From contig NZ_JAUEPL010000020.1 in assembly GCF_030406405.1 (NCBI RefSeq), forward strand, positions 42,098 to 106,097: a stretch of 64,000 nucleotides of DNA, read 5' to 3'. This DNA is from Streptomyces ficellus. GTDB taxonomy: Bacteria; Actinomycetota; Actinomycetes; Streptomycetales; Streptomycetaceae. A program made the position numbers and the translations under genes. A model generated the notes under the pieces. The model did not search any database, was not told where the DNA came from, and saw only the letters and a program-made list of their open reading frames with translations. Of the stretch, positions 58,994 through 64,000 are shown piece by piece. Position 1 is the first letter of the stretch; the number at the start of each line of letters is the position of its first letter.

Positions 58994-59866
58994 TCAGATG
59001 ACGGGCGGCCGGCCCAGTCTGGTCAGCCGCCACACCGTACGCCACTTCATGGGCCGGCGCGGCCCGCACGGCGTGGTCCAGCCCTCCGTGAAACCGCCGA
59101 ACCAGGCCTTCAGCGCGGGCACCGAGGGGCGCCGGGCCAGGGTGAGCAGCAGCCAGACGCCCAGGTAGGCCGGCACCAGCGGCGCGGGCAGGTTGCGGCG
59201 GGCCAGCCAGACGCGGTTGCGGGCGATCATCCGGTGGTAGACGGCGTGCCGGGACGGCGCGGTCGTCGGGTGGAGCAGCACCATGTCGGCGCGGTAGTCG
59301 ATCATCCAGCCGGCGTCCAGTGCCCGCCAGGCGAGGTCCGTCTCCTCGTGCGCGTAGAAGAACTCGCCGGGCAGCGGGCCGACCTCGGCGAAGACCTTCG
59401 TACGCACGGCGTTGGCGCCACCGAGGAAGGTCGTCACACGTGAGGAGCGCATCGGGTCGGAGGCGCGCAGCCGCGGCACGTGGCGGCGCTGGGTGGTGCC
59501 GGTGTCCGGGTCGGCGATCCGGAAGCTGATGATGCCCAGCTTCGGGTCGGCGGTGAACGCCTGGCGGATCAGCTCGGCGGTGTCCGTGTGCGCCAGCAGC
59601 CCGTCGTCGTCCAGGAACAGCAGGACGTCCGCGTCGGAGCCGTTCGGGCCGAACGCCTCGATGCCGGCGTTGCGGCCGCCGGGGATGCCCAGGTTCTCGG
59701 GGAGGTCGATGGTGCGTACGCCCTCGGGGACGCCCGTGACCGGGGCGCCGTTGCCGACGACCACGATCTCGACGGGGTCGCCGTCCTGCTTGGCGACCGA
59801 GTCGATCAGGGCCCGCAGGTCGTCGGGGCGGTTGCCCATGGTGATGATGACGGCGCCGAGCTTCAT
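58994..59866 (-). CDS. Family 2 glycosyltransferase
   Basis: A 290-aa GT-A enzyme: LGAVIITMGNRPDDLRALI, LPENLGIPGGRNAGIEAFG, the metal-binding DVLLFLDDDGLLA, and FLGGANAVRTKVFAEVGPLP with EFFYAHEETDLAWR (acceptor/base region). This is the rhamnosyl-type GT2 pattern. It lacks the membrane-helical tail of processive synthases apart from a weak VPAYLGVWLLLTLA segment. It probably adds a sugar to the exported polymer. Confidence 0.92.
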   Translation of the reverse strand: MKLGAVIITMGNRPDDLRALIDSVAKQDGDPVEIVVVGNGAPVTGVPEGVRTIDLPENLGIPGGRNAGIEAFGPNGSDADVLLFLDDDGLLAHTDTAELIRQAFTADPKLGIISFRIADPDTGTTQRRHVPRLRASDPMRSSRVTTFLGGANAVRTKVFAEVGPLPGEFFYAHEETDLAWRALDAGWMIDYRADMVLLHPTTAPSRHAVYHRMIARNRVWLARRNLPAPLVPAYLGVWLLLTLARRPSVPALKAWFGGFTEGWTTPCGPRRPMKWRTVWRLTRLGRPPVI

Positions 59867-59871
59867 GGCGG

Positions 59872-60651
59872 TCACCTCAGCCTGCTGGAGGCGAGGATCG
59901 ACACCAGGTGCAGCAGCGTCTGGAGCAGCGCGATGCCGGCCAGCACGGCGACGCCGAGGCGGGAGAAGAACAGGTCGCCGCGGACCGCGTCCAGGACTGC
60001 CAGCACCAGGATGAGCAGGGACGCCTCGATGCCGAGGACCAGCCGGTGGAACTTCAGCGCGGCGGCGGCCCGGCGGGCGAGCGCCATCCCGGACGAGCGC
60101 GGCTCGGCCGCCGCGTCCTTGACCGGCGGCAGGCCGCCCTGGTGCCGGGCCACGCCGACCAGGTCCGTCTCGGCCTTGATCAGGATCGCGCCGAGGGCCG
60201 CGAGGGTGCCGAGGAAGGCCCACAGCCAGTCGATCCGGCCGCTGCCCCACAGATCCGCGGCGCGCAGTCCGAAGCCGACCAGGACCGCCGCGTCGCACAG
60301 GTAGGCGCCGACCCGGTCCAGGTAGACGCCGGACAGCGAGAATTGCCGCTTCCAGCGGGCGACCTCCCCGTCGACGCAGTCGAGCAGCAGGTAGAGCTGG
60401 ACCGCCACCACGCCGAGGACGGCACCCCAGATGCCCGGCACCAGCAGCGCGGGGGCGGCCAGCACACCGGCGAGGGTCATCAGGTAGGTCAGCTGGTTCG
60501 GCGTGACCCGGGTGGTCACCAGGTACCGGGTGACGCGCAGCGAGATCTCGCGCATGTAGAGGCGGCCGCCCCAGTGCTCACCGCTTCGCCGGTCCTTCAC
60601 TCCCGCCGGGTGAACGACCGGGCGGAGTTCAGCTACGGATGGTCTTGGCAT
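59872..60651 (-). CDS. CDP-alcohol phosphatidyltransferase family protein with altered last Asp
   Basis: A 259-aa membrane protein with about six helices. The family motif D-x2-D-G-x2-A-R-x8-G-x3-D-x3-D reads DCVDGEVAR, then 8 residues, then GVYLDRVGAYLCD. The position of the last Asp (proposed catalytic base) is Ala, with an Asp four residues later. TRVTPNQLTYLMTLAGVLAA upstream is typical. It would transfer a phospho-alcohol from a CDP-alcohol. It overlaps the preceding gene's stop by 23 bp. Confidence 0.85.
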   Translation of the reverse strand: MPRPSVAELRPVVHPAGVKDRRSGEHWGGRLYMREISLRVTRYLVTTRVTPNQLTYLMTLAGVLAAPALLVPGIWGAVLGVVAVQLYLLLDCVDGEVARWKRQFSLSGVYLDRVGAYLCDAAVLVGFGLRAADLWGSGRIDWLWAFLGTLAALGAILIKAETDLVGVARHQGGLPPVKDAAAEPRSSGMALARRAAAALKFHRLVLGIEASLLILVLAVLDAVRGDLFFSRLGVAVLAGIALLQTLLHLVSILASSRLR

Positions 60652-61690
60652 AGTCGGCGTACGCGTCCCTGATCTGGTCGGTGGACAGGTCGAGGTGCTC
60701 GAGGATGGTGAAACGTCCGGGGCGGGTCTGCGGTGCGTACTCCACGGCCGCCACGAACTCGTCGGCCGAGAAGCCGATCTCCTCCGGCAGCACCGGCAGG
60801 CCGTGGCGGCGCAGCACCTCGGCGAAGAGCCCGGACTCCTCGCGGGCGCCGCGCAGGTGCATCGCGAAGGCGGCGCCGAGTCCGACCTGCTCGCCGTGGA
60901 GCGCGGCGCGCGCCGGGTGGAGCAGGTCGAAGGCGTGGGAGATCTCGTGGCAGGCGCCCGAGGAGGGGCGCGAGTCGCCGCTGATCGACATGGCGATGCC
61001 GCCGAGGACGAGCGCCTCGGCGAGCACGATGAGGAACTCGTCGTCGCCGACGCCGCCCGGGTGGCGCAGGACCGACTCGCCCGCCGTACGGGCCATGGCG
61101 GCGGCCAGGCCGTCGATCTTCTCGCCGGTGTGCCGGTGGGACAGCTCCCAGTCGGCGATCGCGGAGATGTTGGAGATGGCGTCGCCGATGCCGGAGCGGA
61201 CGAAGCGGGCGGGCGCCTCGCGGATCACATCGAGGTCGATGACCATGGCGATCGGCGAGGGCACCCCGTAGGAGCCGCGTCCGTTGTCGTTGTCCAGGGT
61301 GGAGATCGGCGAGCAGATGCCGTCGTGCGACAGGTTCGTCGCGACGGAGACCATGGGTACGCCCACGCGTGCCGCGGCGTACTTCGCCACGTCGATGATC
61401 TTTCCGCCGCCGAGGCCGACCACGGCGTCGTACCGCTTGCCCTTGATGGCGTCGGCGAGGCGGACGGCGGAATCGATGCTGCCGTCATCCACCGCGTACC
61501 AGTCGGCGTCCGGCAGCACCGGGGCGAGCTTCTCGCGCAGTGCCTGGCCGGAGCCGTTGCTGATGGCCATGGCGAGCTTGCCGGAGGCGGAGATCCGCTG
61601 GTCGGCGAGGAGGCCGGCCAGGTCGTCCATCGCACCGCGGCTGATGTCGACGACGACCGGCGAGGGGATGAGCCGGGTCAGTACAGGCAC
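60629..61690 (-). CDS. sn-Glycerol-1-phosphate-dehydrogenase-like enzyme (AraM/EgsA type)
   Basis: A 353-aa iron-containing-alcohol-dehydrogenase-fold protein: VVGLGGGKIIDVAKYAA (NAD loop), VSVATNLSHDGICSP, and metal ligands in FVRSGIGDAISN (Asp), SGACHEISHAFD (His) and AALHGEQVG (His). The T-x-x-S-[HN]-D-G-x-x-S-P segment is characteristic of glycerol-1-phosphate dehydrogenases of archaea and of AraM, rather than of glycerol or butanol dehydrogenases. It would reduce dihydroxyacetone phosphate to sn-glycerol-1-phosphate. A 2-deoxy-scyllo-inosose-like role is less likely. It overlaps its neighbours on both sides. Confidence 0.88.
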   Translation of the reverse strand: MPVLTRLIPSPVVVDISRGAMDDLAGLLADQRISASGKLAMAISNGSGQALREKLAPVLPDADWYAVDDGSIDSAVRLADAIKGKRYDAVVGLGGGKIIDVAKYAAARVGVPMVSVATNLSHDGICSPISTLDNDNGRGSYGVPSPIAMVIDLDVIREAPARFVRSGIGDAISNISAIADWELSHRHTGEKIDGLAAAMARTAGESVLRHPGGVGDDEFLIVLAEALVLGGIAMSISGDSRPSSGACHEISHAFDLLHPARAALHGEQVGLGAAFAMHLRGAREESGLFAEVLRRHGLPVLPEEIGFSADEFVAAVEYAPQTRPGRFTILEHLDLSTDQIRDAYADYAKTIRS

Positions 61691-62415
61691 GCGATCTCAC
61701 GGCCCTTCGCGAGGTCGTCGTGGTTGTCGATCTCGACCCACCTGACGTCTCCGATGGGCGCCACGTCGATCGGGAAGCCGCGGTTCACGAGCTCCTGGTA
61801 GCCGTCCTCGTAGTAGAGGTCCGGGTCGCGCTCGAAGGTGGCCTTCAGCGCGTCCGCGAGGGGCTCGGCCGCCCCGGGCTCGATGAGGGTGACACCGATG
61901 TACTCGCCCGTGGCGGTGGCGGGGTCCATCAGCTTGGTGATGCGCCGGACACCCTGGCCGTCGGCGGAGATGACCTTCATCTCCTCGTCGGCGAGGGTCT
62001 TCACCGTGTCCAGGGCGAGGATGATCTGCTGTCCCTCGCCGCGGGCGTCGAGGAGGGTCCGCTCGACGGAGACGGGGTGGACGGTGTCGCCGTTGGCGAG
62101 GATGACGCCCTCCCTCAGGACCTCACGGGCGCACCACAGGGAGTAGGCGTTGTTCCACTCCTCGGCCTTGTCGTTGTCGATGAGGGTGAGCTTCACGCCG
62201 TACGCGGCCTCCAGGGCGGCCTTGCGCTCGTACACGGCTTCCTTGCGGTAGCCGACGACGATGGCGGCCTCGGTGAGGCCGACCTCGGCGAAGTTGGCGA
62301 GGGTGAGGTCGAGGACGGTGGTGTCACCGGCCACGGGCACGAGGGCCTTCGGGAGCGTGTCGGTGTAGGGGCGCAGACGCCGTCCGGCACCGGCTGCGAG
62401 TACGAGGCCGATCAT
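61678..62415 (-). CDS. Sugar/polyol-phosphate nucleotidyltransferase (cytidylyltransferase-like)
   Basis: A 245-aa nucleotidyltransferase: VLAAGAGRRLRPYTDTLPKAL (nucleotide loop), EEWNNAYSLWCAREVL, ILANGDTVHPVS (metal Asp) and VRWVEIDNHDDLAKGREI. EWNNAYSL and the compact length resemble LicC-type phosphocholine and inositol-1-phosphate cytidylyltransferases. It probably makes the CDP-alcohol used by the neighbouring transferases. It overlaps the dehydrogenase start by 13 bp and the previous gene's stop by 4. Confidence 0.9.
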   Translation of the reverse strand: MIGLVLAAGAGRRLRPYTDTLPKALVPVAGDTTVLDLTLANFAEVGLTEAAIVVGYRKEAVYERKAALEAAYGVKLTLIDNDKAEEWNNAYSLWCAREVLREGVILANGDTVHPVSVERTLLDARGEGQQIILALDTVKTLADEEMKVISADGQGVRRITKLMDPATATGEYIGVTLIEPGAAEPLADALKATFERDPDLYYEDGYQELVNRGFPIDVAPIGDVRWVEIDNHDDLAKGREIACLY

Positions 62416-63839
62416 GCGGGTTCTCCTTCGTCATGTACTGCGGGTGCTCCGGAGGACACCCAGAAGCGGATGGACTCCACGAGCACGACCAGCGCGACGG
62501 CCACCGCGAGGGCGGTGAGCGCGAGGGTGAAGTGGCTCCCGGTCGCCAGGGCCGCGGCGAGGACCGCCACCACGAGCGTGCGGCCCTCGTGGCCGCCGAT
62601 CGTCCGCACCAGCCACGCGGGCGGCGCGCCGGTGCCGCCGCGGATGCGGTACACCGTGTCGTAGTGATGGTAGGCGACCGCCGCGACCAGCCCGAATGCG
62701 GCCGGGAGGGCTCCGGGGGCGCCCGAGCGGGCGGCCAGGATGAGGATCGTGACGTACTCGGCGACCCGGAAGACGGGCGGGACGAGCCAGTCGAGGGTGC
62801 CCTTGAGGGGGCGGGCGACGGCGGCGCCGGAGGTCACGGCGTAGCCGAGGGCGGCGACGACCGGCCAGGGGCCCCCGAACGGCGCGAGGGCGGCGGTGGC
62901 CACGACGGCGGCGGCGCCGGTCAGGGCGGTGACGGCCGGCACGGTCCGGGCGACCTTCCTGAACGCCTCGGCGAAGCCCTGCGCGAGGGGGCCGGAGTCG
63001 GCGAGGTCGGCCAGGGCCTGGGCGGCCCGGTCGGTGCGGCGGGCCTTGCGGGTGAGGGACCGCAGGAGGCGGCCGGCGGTGGTGTAGCAGGCGGCGAAGG
63101 CGCAGCCGACGAGCAGGGCCCAGAAGACGACGCGGGGGGTGGTGACGGCCGTGAGCACGGCGATCATGGCCCAGCGTTCGCCGATGGGCAGGACTATCAT
63201 CCGGCGCGCCCACACCGTCCAGCCCCGGCTGTCGAGCTTGTCGGAGAGGGCGGCGGTGGGGCTCGTGTTGGCGGTGGCGTCGTGGTTGGCCTCGTTGAAC
63301 GAGAAGTCCACGACATGGCGGCAGCTCTGGAGGACCATCGCGGCCAGGGCGAGCGCCCACACGTCGTCGCCGCCGCGCGCGGCACCGAGGGCGAGGCCCG
63401 CGTAGTAGGCGTACTCCTTGGCCCGGTCGAACGTCGCGTCCAGCCAGGCGCCCATCGTGGAGTACTGGAGCGAGTAGCGGGCGAGCTGCCCGTCGGTGCA
63501 GTCGAGCACGAAGGACAGGAGCAGCAGCACCCCGGCCGCGACGTACCCGCCCCGGCTGCCGGTCGCCGCGCAGCCCGCCGCGATCAGCGCGGTGAGGAGG
63601 GAGGCGGTGGTGACCTGGTTGGGCGTGAGGCCCTTGCGGGCGCACCAGCGGGCGATGTAGCGCGAGTAGGGGCTGACGCAGAAGGTGGTGAAGAAGCCGT
63701 CACGGGTCTTCACGGCGGAGCGCAGGCGTACGGCTTCTTCGTCCACGGCCGCGACGGCGTCCCGCGTCTCCTTGCGGCTCTGCGGATCGGTCGGTACGGC
63801 GGCGACGAGGCTCCCGAGCTCGGGCCGGTGCACGGCCAC
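62412..63839 (-). CDS. CDP-alcohol phosphatidyltransferase with DUF5941 tail, 5'-truncated
   Basis: The visible frame encodes 475 aa from a GTG at 63839. DCTDGQLARYSLQYSTMG followed by AWLDATFDRAKEY is a complete CDP-alcohol transferase motif with both last Asp residues. LLPNQ-like GLTPNQVTTASLLTALIAAG precedes it, and many hydrophobic helices follow. Coding-like sequence continues upstream of the GTG (RDRLAEALGAEGVAVHRPEL) but meets a TGA and then unrelated sequence at about 63875. Streptomycete homologues have an extra N-terminal domain of roughly 100-150 residues, which is lost here. It starts the polymer operon in this window. Confidence 0.8.
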   Translation of the reverse strand: MAVHRPELGSLVAAVPTDPQSRKETRDAVAAVDEEAVRLRSAVKTRDGFFTTFCVSPYSRYIARWCARKGLTPNQVTTASLLTALIAAGCAATGSRGGYVAAGVLLLLSFVLDCTDGQLARYSLQYSTMGAWLDATFDRAKEYAYYAGLALGAARGGDDVWALALAAMVLQSCRHVVDFSFNEANHDATANTSPTAALSDKLDSRGWTVWARRMIVLPIGERWAMIAVLTAVTTPRVVFWALLVGCAFAACYTTAGRLLRSLTRKARRTDRAAQALADLADSGPLAQGFAEAFRKVARTVPAVTALTGAAAVVATAALAPFGGPWPVVAALGYAVTSGAAVARPLKGTLDWLVPPVFRVAEYVTILILAARSGAPGALPAAFGLVAAVAYHHYDTVYRIRGGTGAPPAWLVRTIGGHEGRTLVVAVLAAALATGSHFTLALTALAVAVALVVLVESIRFWVSSGAPAVHDEGEPA

Positions 63840-63877
63840 GCCCTCGGCCCCGAGCGCCTCGGCCAGCCGGTCCCTGC

Positions 63878-64000
63878 ATCACCATGGGCTGCGGCGACAC
63901 CTGCCCCGTCTTCCCCGGCAAGCGCTACCTGGACTGGAAGCTCGATGACCCGGCCGGTCAGGGCGTGGAGGCAGTGCGCCCCATCCGCGACGAGATCAAG
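63878..64000 (+). pseudogene. Headless ArsC-type low-molecular-weight phosphatase fragment
   Basis: The plus strand reads ITMGCGDTCPVFPGKRYLDW and then KLDDPAGQGVEAVRPIRDEI up to the window edge, which is the C-terminal third of arsenate reductase/low-molecular-weight tyrosine phosphatase proteins. The N-terminal P-loop (CX5R) that should lie about 85 residues earlier is absent; the sequence left of 63878 is the opposite-strand DUF5941 gene. The gene is truncated at its 5' end, and whether an ATG at 63884 is used is doubtful. Confidence 0.8.

Overview
The window is very GC-rich, with third-position G/C, GTG starts, AGGAGG-type ribosome binding sites, a four-gene conservon, a hopanoid operon and a c-di-AMP (ydaO) riboswitch before a LysM/M23 gene. 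Together these indicate Streptomyces or a close relative, probably from a chromosome arm: accessory metabolism on the left, arm-type core loci on the right.

1-20,500: part of a natural-product cluster rich in oxidative tailoring. It holds an acyl-CoA racemase/CoA-transferase (cut by the window edge), an epoxide hydrolase, three P450s with a [2Fe-2S] ferredoxin and its reductase, a quinone-oxidoreductase-like MDR, two SDRs (one an ActIII-type aromatic polyketide ketoreductase), an ActVA5/ActVB-like two-component flavin monooxygenase, an SRPBCC protein, a VOC protein, a metallo-beta-lactamase fold protein, a SnoaL-like protein, an MFS exporter, an alpha/beta hydrolase that has lost its serine, and a 48-codon orphan ORF. 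An HTH_42/AlkZ-type DNA glycosylase sits inside it and retains a Q-A-Q motif. This suggests, without proving, a DNA-alkylating (epoxide-type) aromatic polyketide. No KS/CLF is in the window, so the core genes would lie left of position 1 or elsewhere.

20,600-31,250: metal-related genes. A FecCD-type ABC importer is followed by a decayed MTA phosphorylase gene. Next is a locus bracketed by two near-identical inverted Zur/Fur-type boxes (25,147 and 25,498). It contains a methyltransferase on the left, then an ABC-importer scar, a second methyltransferase, a cysteine-synthase-like PLP enzyme, a PhyH dioxygenase, a DUF364 'heavy-metal chelation' protein and an MFS exporter. A truncated Zur-like gene closes it. 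I read this as a candidate zinc-responsive metallophore pathway whose own importer and regulator have decayed.

31,500-44,970: tRNA-Pro(GGG); an acyl-CoA-dehydrogenase-like protein lacking the usual catalytic glutamate; a conservon (cvnA-B-C-D plus a GAF protein); an UlaG/NAPE-PLD-like metallohydrolase; a GDSL hydrolase; the riboswitch-controlled M23 peptidase; a GH36 alpha-galactosidase gene broken by a one-base shift in a homopolymer; and a tyrosine phosphatase.

45,166-56,811: a complete hopanoid operon read leftward: hpnC, hpnD, hpnE, polyprenyl synthase, shc, hpnG, hpnH, dxs and a class III aminotransferase. Most junctions are start-stop overlaps, and two micro-ORFs fill the remaining couplings.

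57,165-63,839: an overlapping operon with a truncated DUF5941/CDP-alcohol phosphatidyltransferase, a nucleotidyltransferase, a glycerol-1-phosphate-dehydrogenase-like protein, a second CDP-alcohol transferase, a family 2 glycosyltransferase and a TagGH/Wzm-Wzt exporter. It looks like a pathway for a polyol-phosphate cell-surface polymer or lipid. The window ends in an apparent rearrangement junction, where the headless DUF5941 gene abuts a headless ArsC-type phosphatase.
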